A stretch of DNA of 64,000 nucleotides, taken from assembly GCA_009885105.1 (NCBI GenBank), contig VFLI01000042.1, positions 1-64,000 of the forward strand, read 5' to 3'. This DNA is from Spirochaetia bacterium (lineage in GTDB: Bacteria > Spirochaetota > Leptospiria > Leptospirales > Leptonemataceae). A program made the position numbers and the translations under genes. Numbering within the stretch: position 1 is the first letter of the stretch; the number at the start of each line of letters is the position of its first letter. A model generated the notes under the pieces. That model searched no databases, was not told where the DNA came from, and worked only from the letters and a program-made list of their open reading frames with translations. This document shows, piece by piece, positions 44,763 to 53,358 of the stretch.

Positions 44763-44791
44763 TTGCTGATTCAGGTAAAAGTGATTATTAT
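44763..44791 (+). promoter_or_regulatory. Sigma-70-like promoter of the 69-aa gene
   Basis: TTGCTG (44763-44768), 17-nt spacer, TATTAT (44786-44791), about 60 nt upstream of the small gene at 44852. Confidence 0.55.
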
Positions 44792-44851
44792 ACTGAAATT
44801 GTGCTTTACCCGGGGGGCTGGGAACATAATCTGGCAGCTATTGGAGGCTTT

Positions 44852-45061
44852 ATGGCCATTCAAATCAATGATTTAACTTCTGATGACAAAGGCAAGGCAG
44901 TGAGTGTATGGTTCGCCGACGGCGATGTCAAGGGAGTTCTCAGGGATTGGAGCGTAAAAGCCAATTTGCTGGTAATCTGGCAGGAAGAAGCCTTTTCAAC
45001 GTGCTTTGCCAGCCCTGAACTTACCAATTTTGAGATTTTCCAACACGAAGAATCGGCCTGA
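44852..45061 (+). CDS. Small hypothetical protein (69 aa)
   Basis: 69 aa, MAIQINDLTSDDKGKAVSVW and so on, cytoplasmic and beta-rich, with an SH3-like feel (VSVWFADGDVKGVLRDWS) but no known family. GGAGG lies 5 nt before the ATG and a promoter ~60 nt upstream. A hairpin at 45060-45074 follows at once. It has its own promoter, SD and terminator, so it is very likely a genuine single gene. Confidence 0.72.
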   Translation: MAIQINDLTSDDKGKAVSVWFADGDVKGVLRDWSVKANLLVIWQEEAFSTCFASPELTNFEIFQHEESA

Positions 45062-45092
45062 CAGCGTTGCTGTCGTTTAGAGTTCTTTTTTA
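45060..45092 (+). terminator. Hairpin terminator after the 69-aa gene
   Basis: GACAGC (45060-45065), GTT loop, GCTGTC (45069-45074), then GTTTAGAGTTCTTTTTT. It overlaps the stop region of the convergent 52-aa gene, so it may end both transcripts. Confidence 0.6.
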
Positions 45093-45235
45093 GCGGGATC
45101 GGCTTCGGGGTTTTCTTCGAAGTATTTATTGATCTGAGCCGCCAGTTTATCCATCAGCTTTCCTTCCCTCACATCTTTCAGGAATGATTTCAGCGCTTTG
45201 TGCTGAAGCAGATCAATGACAGGTATATCGCTCAT
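45077..45235 (-). CDS. Very small hypothetical protein (52 aa)
   Basis: Read by hand: ATG at 45235 on the minus strand, TAA at 45077-45079, 52 codons starting MSDIPVIDLLQHKALKSFLK and ending EENPEADPAKKEL. Helical, charged, codon use like neighbours. Convergent with the 69-aa gene. No SD is obvious. Not recognised. Confidence 0.5.
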   Translation of the reverse strand: MSDIPVIDLLQHKALKSFLKDVREGKLMDKLAAQINKYFEENPEADPAKKEL

Positions 45236-45328
45236 AATTCAGTACAATATTTGACGAAAAAAAACTCCAGAATCCACTCAGAATATAGCGGTTTTTTTAG
45301 CCGCCAAGGCTGAGCGGGGAGAAGACTT

Positions 45329-47005
45329 TCAGCGCGGGATCAGTTTTTTCAGTGAGGGGTATAGATTTTTAAAAGCCAGGATTTCTGATTTTTTTCTGGC
45401 AGAGTTCCATTTCAGAAGTTTTCCCGCCAGATCAGCGACGGTTTTTACCGCTCTGTCGCCCGGATACCCGAATGTGCCCAGCACAAGCCGACGCATAAAT
45501 ATATCTTCCAGGGTCATGGCGGACTCTTTCTCAACAGCATACACGACTTCCGCCAGGATATCAGACCGGCCCGATTCCGGGGATACCGCTTTTGCCAGCG
45601 ATTTATTCTTTTTGACCAGGGAGAGAATTTCCACATGATCCGTTCCGTAAACGCGGATCAGGTGTCTGTGCGTTTCGGCTGAGATATCTCTGGTGTAATG
45701 GTCCGAAAGCGCACGATTTTCATATTCTGAGGCGGACATTCCGAATCCCGGCGAGCCGAACAGAGGCATGGTCGAAGTATCAACATGAGGCGCGCGCATA
45801 TCCGCCAGCTCCGGTTTTTTAAGGGCCATCATTATCAGGTCTTCTCCCAGCTGCCGTGAGGTCGTCCATTTGCCGCCGGCAACCGATATAATGCCGGCAT
45901 AACCGTTGTCGACGTGATCGTAAATCTCTGATTTGCGCGAAGCCCGGTAAGTGCTTTTACCGGAAAAGATCAGCGGACGGATTCCAATATTGATGTGATG
46001 GATCATCTCCGGTTTCAGAGGCCTTCCCGGCAGAGCATCGTTCACGTCTTCCATCAGCTGTTTTACTTCCGCATGTTCCGGATGCAAGGAATCCGGATGA
46101 TCCAGAAAGGGAGCGTCTGTCGGTCCAATCAGAGAATAACCCATCCAGGGCAGAATAAAAAAATGCCGTCCCGCCTTTGTGCGAAACAAAACGGCGTGGT
46201 CATTGAGTATTTTATCCGTCAGCAGATGAATTCCTTTAGAGCGGGTGAGAGTTGTTTCTTTTTTTTCTTCAAAAAGTCCCAGAAGAATATCCATCCAGGG
46301 GCCTGTGGCGTTGATGAAGACTTTTCCGCTGACCGTATGGTTTTTGCCCGTGATTGTGTCTTTCCCTGTCACTGCGGTGATTCTCTTTCCGACCGGCGCC
46401 GCGGCGCTGACAAATCCGTTGACTTCAAAATGATTGAATGCCGTACAGCCCGCATTCACCGCCGATTTTAAGAATTCCAGATTCAGTCTTTCCGGATGCA
46501 GACTCTGGAAATCATAATACAGAAAGCCGCCAATTAGTCCCTCTGCTTTCAATCCAGGTTCCGCTTTCCGGACCTCTTCACTGCTCAGAAATACATGCGA
46601 TGGAATTTTTTTATCTTCCGGAACTTTCCAGTTCCGGTCGAGCGACAGCATATCATAAAGAGTGAGGCCTGCCTGAAAAGTGCGGCGTCCGGGATGACTG
46701 TCATCGTAAACGGGTATCAGAAAAGGAAGAGGTCGGACGAGGTGTCCCGCCGCGCAGCCCAGAATCCGTCTTTCCCGCAGCGATTCGCGCACAAGTCCGA
46801 ATTCAAGATTTTCCAGATATCGCAGGCCGCCGTGGATCAGCTTTGAAGTTGCCGCGCTGGTCGCGCAGCCAAAATCATTTTTTTCTAAAAGACATGTATT
46901 GAGTCCCCGCTGCGCCGCCTCATTGGCGGCGGCCAGCCCCGTGATGCCTCCGCCGATGACTACCAGATCAAAATTTTTTTTAAGCTGATCCGGATTTCGT
47001 TTCAT
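45329..47005 (-). CDS. glpD: Aerobic glycerol-3-phosphate dehydrogenase GlpD
   Basis: 558 aa. FAD-binding Rossmann motif DLVVIGGGITGLAAANEAAQ, SKLIHGGLRYLEN, ATGPWMD, LTRSKGIHLL, FILPWMGYSLIGPTD and SVAGGKWTTSRQLGED. It oxidises glycerol-3-phosphate to dihydroxyacetone phosphate at the membrane and passes electrons to quinone. It starts 1 nt after the MaoC gene, which precedes it on the same transcript, tying lipid breakdown products to central metabolism. Confidence 0.95.
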   Translation of the reverse strand: MKRNPDQLKKNFDLVVIGGGITGLAAANEAAQRGLNTCLLEKNDFGCATSAATSKLIHGGLRYLENLEFGLVRESLRERRILGCAAGHLVRPLPFLIPVYDDSHPGRRTFQAGLTLYDMLSLDRNWKVPEDKKIPSHVFLSSEEVRKAEPGLKAEGLIGGFLYYDFQSLHPERLNLEFLKSAVNAGCTAFNHFEVNGFVSAAAPVGKRITAVTGKDTITGKNHTVSGKVFINATGPWMDILLGLFEEKKETTLTRSKGIHLLTDKILNDHAVLFRTKAGRHFFILPWMGYSLIGPTDAPFLDHPDSLHPEHAEVKQLMEDVNDALPGRPLKPEMIHHINIGIRPLIFSGKSTYRASRKSEIYDHVDNGYAGIISVAGGKWTTSRQLGEDLIMMALKKPELADMRAPHVDTSTMPLFGSPGFGMSASEYENRALSDHYTRDISAETHRHLIRVYGTDHVEILSLVKKNKSLAKAVSPESGRSDILAEVVYAVEKESAMTLEDIFMRRLVLGTFGYPGDRAVKTVADLAGKLLKWNSARKKSEILAFKNLYPSLKKLIPR

Positions 47006-47006
47006 T

Positions 47007-48173
47007 TCAGGAACGCCTCTTCAGCAGCACCCTTCTTTCAATTTCAAAAATCTTCTCAGGAATTTTATCTTTGCCGAGCGCTTTTTTATCATTCTCCTTG
47101 ATAAAGAGATCCGCGCCGAATTTTTCCAGAGCTTCCGGCGTTGTGATATTTTTCACTCCGATCAGCTGCATCTGCACAAGGCCCGCGCCTTTGACCGGTC
47201 CGTCCGACATGCCGATGATCCGCGTGATCGAGCCGACTGTGTCACCGCTGACGGCCGGCTGTGTGTGGTAGCCCTCATGATAGCCGAGATCCCAGAGCAT
47301 GTTCTCCGTCACGTCACGGCTGGCAAGACCGGCCAGCCAACCGAACACGAGTCCGCCGTACACTATGGGTTCTCCGCTCATGGGGCCGGAAAGCGATTTT
47401 GAATAGAGTTTATCGTAATGAAGCGGATGCGTGTTGCCCATCCGGTACGTCCAGGGCACATGCTCGTCCGTGATCGTACGCATATTCTTATGCACGATGA
47501 TCTGGCCGACTTTGAAATCTTCATAATACGTGTTTCGCATTGTGTGTCTGAGCATTTCGTCCGACAGTTTTGGCGCATCCGGCAGTTCCACCGAGGGCGA
47601 ATCGACGGGCGAGAAGGGAGCATTCGGTTCTCCGCGCCGGCCGGGATCCGCAGAGCCGCGCGGCGGTATCATGATTTTTCTTTCATACTGTATGACTACC
47701 TGGTCGTTCTGATCTGTTCCCAGAGTTTTTACATGCACAATTCCCGGCGATCCTGGTCCTCTTTCTTTGCGGGAGACGACTCTGGACCGGGCGCGGATTG
47801 TATCACCGGGATACACCGGCCTTAGAAAATTCACGTTGTAGTACCCAAGATTGGCGATGGCCTTCTCTGAATTGTTCTGCACGCCCAGAGAGAGAACAAT
47901 GTTGAATACCTGGAGCGGGTGCACCAGCAGATCCTGAAAACCGTTTGCCTTTGCATAGGGCGCGCTCAAAAACAGCGGATTTGCCTCATGGAAAACTGTT
48001 GAATATTCCTGAGCGAAAGTCCGATCCACGGTTATGGCCCTGGGATGTATAAAAACATCGCCTTCATTGAAGTCTTCCAGGTAACGGCCATATTCCGGTT
48101 TGGTCACATTGTCAAGAGCTGCCGGAAGCTGCGGGGACATTTCTGTAAAGGGCGGGATTGATACTTTGTTCAT
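47007..48173 (-). CDS. Double MaoC-like hydratase/dehydratase
   Basis: 388 aa with two hot-dog domains. First domain: FNEGDVFIHPRAITVDRTFAQEYSTVFHEANPLFL, DLLVHPLQVFNIVLSLGV; second: FKVGQIIVHKNMRTITDEHVPWTYRMGNTHPLHYD, PIVYGGLVFGWLAGL, GYHEGYHTQPAVSGDTV. MaoC proteins hydrate enoyl-CoA; the tandem form resembles mesaconyl-CoA or acyl-CoA hydratases. Start taken at ATG 48173 (MNKVSIPPF...); a longer frame to 48242 exists. Partner of glpD. Confidence 0.88.
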   Translation of the reverse strand: MNKVSIPPFTEMSPQLPAALDNVTKPEYGRYLEDFNEGDVFIHPRAITVDRTFAQEYSTVFHEANPLFLSAPYAKANGFQDLLVHPLQVFNIVLSLGVQNNSEKAIANLGYYNVNFLRPVYPGDTIRARSRVVSRKERGPGSPGIVHVKTLGTDQNDQVVIQYERKIMIPPRGSADPGRRGEPNAPFSPVDSPSVELPDAPKLSDEMLRHTMRNTYYEDFKVGQIIVHKNMRTITDEHVPWTYRMGNTHPLHYDKLYSKSLSGPMSGEPIVYGGLVFGWLAGLASRDVTENMLWDLGYHEGYHTQPAVSGDTVGSITRIIGMSDGPVKGAGLVQMQLIGVKNITTPEALEKFGADLFIKENDKKALGKDKIPEKIFEIERRVLLKRRS

Positions 48174-48302
48174 AATCCATAAATTATATTCCCGCAGCGC
48201 GGGACAAGAAAAAACTGAGAAGTCAATCACAGGATGCTGCACAATGTCCGGTGCAACCGAGAATCAGGAAGAAGCGAGTTTTCTATTTTTTAGATTTGCA
48301 AA

Positions 48303-48340
48303 TGCGGTCCTTTATGCGCTTTGTGCCCTTTGTGGTGAAT
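48303..48340. repeat. Single-arm intergenic repeat (CACAAAGG words)
   Basis: The complement reads ATTCACCACAAAGGGCACAA followed by AGCGCATAAAGGACCG, with the ACCACAAAGG/GCACAAAG iterated-word style of the other families; a related tract (ACCACGGGGGCACGGGGTAA) is at 62684-62702. Only one arm is seen. Confidence 0.4.
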
Positions 48341-48362
48341 TGTTCCAGCCGTATGTAATCGT

Positions 48363-49403
48363 ATGATGTCGCACTGGTATTCTGTCATTTTACTCTATTT
48401 CCGCGATCTGCGGCTTCTCGTCAGGCCTGCTCTTTTCCTAATTTTTCTTACATTTGTCGGATCCAGCGGATACATCATGCTGGAAGGCTGGCGGATCATT
48501 GATGCTCTTTTCATGACTATTATAACCATCAGCTCGGTTGGATTCGGGGAAGTGCACCCTCTATCCGATCATGGCCGTCTGTTCACGATCGGGCTCATAG
48601 TCGGCGGTGTCGTATTTTACGGTCTTGCCATCGACAGTTTTCTGAAAGTTTTCATTGGTCGGCGGTTTCGCATGTATGTGGAGGAGGCTCGAGTGAAGGA
48701 TGCTGTTAAAAAACTGAACAATCATTTTATTATCTGCGGAGGCGGCCGGATGGCGCTGGCAATCGGACGGGAGCTGGAGAGATCGAACCGCCCTTTTGTG
48801 ATTTTGGAAACCAATGCTGAGTCGCCGACCATGCAGATGAAAAAAGCGGGCAAAGCCGACTGGCTGATCATCGAAAGGGATGCTCTTCTTGAAGAATCGC
48901 TCCAGGAAGTCGGAATTGAACGAGCCGCGGGTCTGGCCGCAGTTCTGCCGTCCGATCCTGACAATCTGTTTGTTGTGCTTTCGGCGCGTCGTCTGAATCC
49001 AAAGCTTAGGATTGAAACGCGCATCGCAAAAGAGAGCACTCGGGACAAGATGCTGCAGGCAGGAGCGAACAAAGTGCTTTCGCCGTATACGGCCGGCGGA
49101 ATCCAGATGGCGCGCAGTCTTCTGCAGCCGGATGTCGATGATTTTCTGGAAATTGTTCTTGATAAATCGAACTATGAATTTGAAATGACAGTGCATCCGA
49201 TTAAAGAAAATGACGCGCTGGAGGGGCATTCCCTCCGCGACGCGGGTTTTCGCGCAAAAGGCTTCATAACGATCGGGATTCGTCTGGCTTCGGGAAAACT
49301 GGTTTTCGCGCCGAATCCGGATATCATTTTGCACCAGGGTATGGAGATTCTGCTTCTGGCTTCGGAGATGGAGCAGCCGCGGAAGCAGGAAGAACTTGAT
49401 TGA
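48363..49403 (+). CDS. Voltage-independent K+ channel with RCK (TrkA-N/C) domains
   Basis: 346 aa. Two membrane helices enclose the pore with selectivity filter TISSVGFGE (residues 55-63), then an RCK domain with FIICGGGRMALAIGRELER and a TrkA-C domain (ENDALEGHSLRDAGFRAKGF). Potassium channels of this MthK/Kch type are gated by nucleotides or ions on the RCK domain. A Ser replaces the usual Thr before VG. Two ATGs lie in tandem at 48363 and 48366. Confidence 0.92.
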   Translation: MMSHWYSVILLYFRDLRLLVRPALFLIFLTFVGSSGYIMLEGWRIIDALFMTIITISSVGFGEVHPLSDHGRLFTIGLIVGGVVFYGLAIDSFLKVFIGRRFRMYVEEARVKDAVKKLNNHFIICGGGRMALAIGRELERSNRPFVILETNAESPTMQMKKAGKADWLIIERDALLEESLQEVGIERAAGLAAVLPSDPDNLFVVLSARRLNPKLRIETRIAKESTRDKMLQAGANKVLSPYTAGGIQMARSLLQPDVDDFLEIVLDKSNYEFEMTVHPIKENDALEGHSLRDAGFRAKGFITIGIRLASGKLVFAPNPDIILHQGMEILLLASEMEQPRKQEELD

Positions 49404-49412
49404 GGAGAAAAT

Positions 49413-50054
49413 ATGAAAAAAAAATTTAGAAAATTAGTAATATATTCGGGAGTGCTCGGTATTCTGTTCATGAGCGCCGTGCAGTGTTTTGGAAAATTTC
49501 CGCTTGTCCGGGTAATCTACCAGTTCAACGATTCACTCGGAAAAAATATCGCAGGCAGCGGACTGGGCGGGCGTTTTGTTTCCACGATCTTCATGTGGAT
49601 TATGATGATTATTCCGGTTTACGGTGTTTCTTTCTTTCTGGATCTTATCATATTCAATATGATTGAATTCTGGACCGGTTCGCCTCTGTTCATGCAGGGT
49701 CCCATCGGCACAATCAAATCGGTGTATCATGAAGGACAGGAAATTCGGATGAGCCTCGTCTCGGAGGGGATCATGAAAATCGAAGTTGTGGGCGCCGGTG
49801 TGGCTCCAATTTTTATTATGAAAGACCGGCCCTACGAAATCTTCGCGGAAGAGAGCGGCACCTATGAGCCGATACGCGCGCAGATACTGGAAAGCGGCGG
49901 GAATCCCGCTTACCGGCTGCTGGCAGGATCAAGAATTATCAGCGAAGGCATTCTGCGGCACGATCAAATCGAAACCATGAAACAGAAAGAAATGGCGGCC
50001 GAGTGGCGGATCATGAATCTGCAGGGCAGGGGTGTTGCGGCTGCCGCGCGATAA
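49413..50054 (+). CDS. DUF3332 family exported protein
   Basis: 213 aa. N-terminal hydrophobic segment, CFGKFPLVRVIYQFNDSLGK and IIPVYGVSFFLDLIIFNMIEFWTGSPLF match DUF3332, small proteins with a signal-like segment and two short hydrophobic stretches. Cys25 follows a weak lipobox (SAVQC). The C-terminal half (KSVYHEGQEIRMS...) is soluble. Function unknown. GGAG lies 6 nt before the ATG; the K+ channel gene ends 9 nt upstream. Confidence 0.75.
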   Translation: MKKKFRKLVIYSGVLGILFMSAVQCFGKFPLVRVIYQFNDSLGKNIAGSGLGGRFVSTIFMWIMMIIPVYGVSFFLDLIIFNMIEFWTGSPLFMQGPIGTIKSVYHEGQEIRMSLVSEGIMKIEVVGAGVAPIFIMKDRPYEIFAEESGTYEPIRAQILESGGNPAYRLLAGSRIISEGILRHDQIETMKQKEMAAEWRIMNLQGRGVAAAAR

Positions 50055-50114
50055 TCAGATCTGAAGACAAGCCGATTCGAGTATCAACAATCCGCGCGGG
50101 GAACGCTCTCGTTC

Positions 50115-52544
50115 TCAGCTTTCCCGCTGTATGTGAATACGGCGGGCGGCGGCGCGGGTTTTTTTGTTCGTTTCTTCCATCATGGGCAGAAGATCGGCCA
50201 GAGTTATTTTCGCCGCTGATTTGTTCAACAGTGCGTTGATCTTTTTCTGAATATCGGAGACGCCGGTCTGCATGCCCTCGTAGCGGGGCGGCACGGAAAG
50301 AGAGTTCTTGAGAAACGTCCGCAGAATATCCTGCATGTGAATGGATCCTGGAGGGCGCACCGGGAAATATTCTCCGTTGGCCGGATGATACGCGAAAAGT
50401 CCTGCGCGTCGCAGGCGTTCGCGGGTCGATTCCAGAGCGATTCGGTCATGCTGGAAATATTCCAGCGCCACATCGTCTGTGAGGGCCTCATTTTCGCGGT
50501 AAATTTTCTGATACACAAGAGTCAGAAGCGTGATGGAATTCCAGAGCATGTACTCCTGCAGGGCGGAATCCTCCTGACTGCCCATTGTCTTTGCCGGATT
50601 CTGGATCACAAAGGATATCTCAAGACCAAAGAGCGTGATCTGCGTTGATGTCAGAATTACAATCATGCCGACTGGAATGATTGCCCATACACCGTAGATG
50701 AATCCTGTGCTGGAAAACGAAGTCACCCACGTCTGGAAAGCCAGGAAAAATACAAGAAGCGTGGCCGATGTGATGGCCGCGCCTACCGTGGCCGCTTTCC
50801 ACTCCACCATCGTGTTCGGCAGGAGACGGTAGGCGAAAAGAAATCCGGTGAATACCAGCGCGTAGAGAAACAGGGCCACGACAATTTTTAAAAAAGCGGT
50901 TTTGACAGCAGGCGACTGCAGCAGCTTTTTCTCCTTCAGATGCGCCATCTGCTGATTTTCGAATTCGCGGCCGCTTATCATCGATATCTGCTGGATCGTG
51001 AGAACGGTTTGATTCTCGCCGACCAGAGTGAATGAACCGTCTGCCTGAATCAGATGAGAATAGAAAGTCGTTTCATTGACGACGCTGTTGTCTGTTCGAT
51101 GCCAGGTTCTGCCGCCGTCAAAAGTGCATCGAAAAAGACCGCCCGATCCGTACACAAAACCGACGCCGTCCGGACGGATGTGAATACCGTGAATATTCTG
51201 ACCCCGTTCGCCGCGGACAGACGGATAAATTTTGTCATCTCCGGTATGGATCCAGACAGGCGGCTCGGAACCGGCGGCGGAAAGAGCGGCAAAATATATG
51301 TCTCCCTTTTCGTCGGAGCGCATTGACATAATTTTCAAGCGCTGGCTGCCGTATTTTTCCTCAAATGGACCGATCCAGCTTTCGCCTCCGTCCGGAGAAT
51401 GAAGATATCTGCCGATGCCGGTCAGATACAGACCCGGAGCGAAAATCCCGCCTACCGTCTTTTTACCCCCGATTATGAAAAGCCGGTCGTATACCGTATC
51501 CAGACTTTTCATGCTGAATTTTCCTTTCTCCAGTTTGATAAGACAGGAGACGGAGCCCGCAGTTGCCAGAACCAACACGCGATTTTCGTCAATGACGATA
51601 TCTTCAAGAAGAGGCGTTCTGATTTCCGTGTCGCTTTTAAAGGAGAAATTATTGTAGGACCAGCTTCTGCCAGAATCCAGCGAATAAAAAAGTGTGCCTC
51701 TTTCGGATATAACATAGATTTCGTTCTGTCTGGCCGCGACTTTCTTCAGTGTGGAAAAGTCTTTATTCTGCAGCGTGATCCGCGGAACAGTCTCTCCTGC
51801 GATTTCCCAGAAAAAACCGGTGCGGCCGGTCTTGATATCAAAGTACACATCCCGGTAAGGCGCATCGCGGTCGACTTTTGATGAAAGGTCGAATTTTTCC
51901 AGACCTGAGCTTTCCGTGTATTTAAACAATCCCTGCCTTTCATTGATCCACATCACATCGCCGCTTCCCGCTATCTGCGTCAGCTGCGGGGGGTTCAATC
52001 TTCCCATAAAGTAACCGGCCAGTCCGCTGAACAGAATCAGAATACCCGGCAGCACTACCAGCGAGGCGATGTAGATGGAGAAACGAAACAGCAGAGGTCT
52101 TTCTTTTTTTGCGCCGTAAATGTAATTGAAGGCATCTTCCATGTTGCTGATCACATTGGTCGCGGAGAAGACGGTGAATACAAGTCCAACCCCCGTGATT
52201 GTATTGGCACGGCTGAGAATTTCATCCAGGATGCGAAGAATTTCCGTCGAATCGGTCATGCCGTACGCTGCCATGAACCTGGCCAGGCTCACACGGATTG
52301 TCTCCTGGTCAACTTCCGCAAATTTCACCAGCACTGTCAGAAGCGGAATTATTGAGATAACAATTGAATAGGCGATGGCATTGGAACGAATCAGACAACT
52401 GTCGGCAATGAATTTCCTGTACGATGCTTTCAGGACCATCCCGGTATGTATGATGGACCGAAAAAAAATATGTCCCGTTGGTATGCGGGAAATCCAGGAG
52501 GCGATTATCCCTTTTTTTTGTGTTGGTTCAGGATTGGCCGGCAT
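50115..52544 (-). CDS. YihY/BrkB membrane protein with an inserted Asp-box beta-propeller
   Basis: 809 aa, against ~290-420 aa in usual YihY/BrkB. Residues 1-180 and ~545-650 form the YihY core (NAIAYSIVISIIPLLTVLV, VFSATNVISNMEDAFNYIYG, and after the insert VALFLYALVFTGFLFAYRLL, WAIIPVGMIVILTSTQITLFG). Between, residues ~184-540 hold a propeller of four-strand units with three canonical Asp-box motifs, SLDSGRSW (288-295), SPDGGESW (383-390) and TFDGGRTW (474-481). The insert lies after a membrane helix and should face the periplasm. A ~160-residue cytoplasmic tail with a winged-helix look follows. The YihY role is poorly known; the propeller suggests binding of a protein or sugar partner. 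Confidence 0.88.
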   Translation of the reverse strand: MPANPEPTQKKGIIASWISRIPTGHIFFRSIIHTGMVLKASYRKFIADSCLIRSNAIAYSIVISIIPLLTVLVKFAEVDQETIRVSLARFMAAYGMTDSTEILRILDEILSRANTITGVGLVFTVFSATNVISNMEDAFNYIYGAKKERPLLFRFSIYIASLVVLPGILILFSGLAGYFMGRLNPPQLTQIAGSGDVMWINERQGLFKYTESSGLEKFDLSSKVDRDAPYRDVYFDIKTGRTGFFWEIAGETVPRITLQNKDFSTLKKVAARQNEIYVISERGTLFYSLDSGRSWSYNNFSFKSDTEIRTPLLEDIVIDENRVLVLATAGSVSCLIKLEKGKFSMKSLDTVYDRLFIIGGKKTVGGIFAPGLYLTGIGRYLHSPDGGESWIGPFEEKYGSQRLKIMSMRSDEKGDIYFAALSAAGSEPPVWIHTGDDKIYPSVRGERGQNIHGIHIRPDGVGFVYGSGGLFRCTFDGGRTWHRTDNSVVNETTFYSHLIQADGSFTLVGENQTVLTIQQISMISGREFENQQMAHLKEKKLLQSPAVKTAFLKIVVALFLYALVFTGFLFAYRLLPNTMVEWKAATVGAAITSATLLVFFLAFQTWVTSFSSTGFIYGVWAIIPVGMIVILTSTQITLFGLEISFVIQNPAKTMGSQEDSALQEYMLWNSITLLTLVYQKIYRENEALTDDVALEYFQHDRIALESTRERLRRAGLFAYHPANGEYFPVRPPGSIHMQDILRTFLKNSLSVPPRYEGMQTGVSDIQKKINALLNKSAAKITLADLLPMMEETNKKTRAAARRIHIQRES

Positions 52545-52586
52545 TCAGAATATCAATGATTTGCATTGTTTATTCGTCCAATATTT

Positions 52587-53333
52587 TTATCTTGAGTAAG
52601 CAAAAACATCGTGTGTTGGAAACTCCTCTGAAAAGTCAATTTCACTGATTGCCACCCTGTCCGGGTATTTTCTTCCATAATACAAATCCTGAATTTCCAG
52701 ACGAATCCAGACCTGAGAAATATTCTCCGGAAAACGCCGGGAACTTTCAATAGGGGGCATGAAATCCAGAGGAATTTCCTGCGCAAGAGGAGAATCGGCC
52801 AGCACAACGATCCTGTCCGCCCGAAATTCCGGCAATCCCGGTAGACGGAAATCCCGGTCTATATCCACCAATTTCTGGTAAAAAAAGACAATGCGGATTT
52901 TCCTGGGACGGGAATAGTCCAAAAAAGTTTCCGGCGATGCCTGATTTCCGGACCAGATAAAAATCCTTTTCAGGGGATTCGGCGAAGGAGGATCTCCTGG
53001 AAAATGCGAAAAACTCGTCTCCATCTGGATGTAGAGCGTCCCTGGAGCCGCCACAGGATCCCGCGGGGCGCCAGAATCTGCGGAGGCTTTTTCAGTTTCC
53101 ACCCAGGCAGTCTCCAGTCTGCGGTCAAAAATATTTTCCGGCCTGGACTGTGGATTGAAAAAGGATGACCCGGAAAAAATAATTCGATTGTAGAGTTCTG
53201 TGAGATTTCTTGTCTTTTTGAATGTGCGGCCGGCCAGATATATGTTCGCGCCGGCGATTCCCAGCGTTATGAGCACGCAGATGGCAATTCTTTCCCGGCT
53301 GGACATTCGGGCCGCTTTATTAAAAACTGACAC
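52587..53333 (-). CDS. Exported protein with NADase-type glycan-binding-like domain
   Basis: 248 aa. A membrane anchor near the start (IAICVLITLGIAGANIYLAG) is followed by a discoidin-like fold: FDRRLETAWVE, DYSRPRKIRIVFFYQKL, and the closing IQDLYYGRKYPDRVAISEIDF. These marks fit the NADase-type glycan-binding (galactose-binding-like) family. Probably displayed outside the cytoplasm to bind a sugar. GTG 53333 or ATG 53306 may start it. Confidence 0.65.
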   Translation of the reverse strand: MSVFNKAARMSSRERIAICVLITLGIAGANIYLAGRTFKKTRNLTELYNRIIFSGSSFFNPQSRPENIFDRRLETAWVETEKASADSGAPRDPVAAPGTLYIQMETSFSHFPGDPPSPNPLKRIFIWSGNQASPETFLDYSRPRKIRIVFFYQKLVDIDRDFRLPGLPEFRADRIVVLADSPLAQEIPLDFMPPIESSRRFPENISQVWIRLEIQDLYYGRKYPDRVAISEIDFSEEFPTHDVFAYSR

Positions 53334-53358
53334 AAGAACATCTTTTTTTTTCTTTCCG

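Noticed and set aside
48100-48366. 88-aa plus-strand frame before the K+ channel
   Set aside because: Runs over the MaoC gene start and a repeat arm; no SD and no domain.
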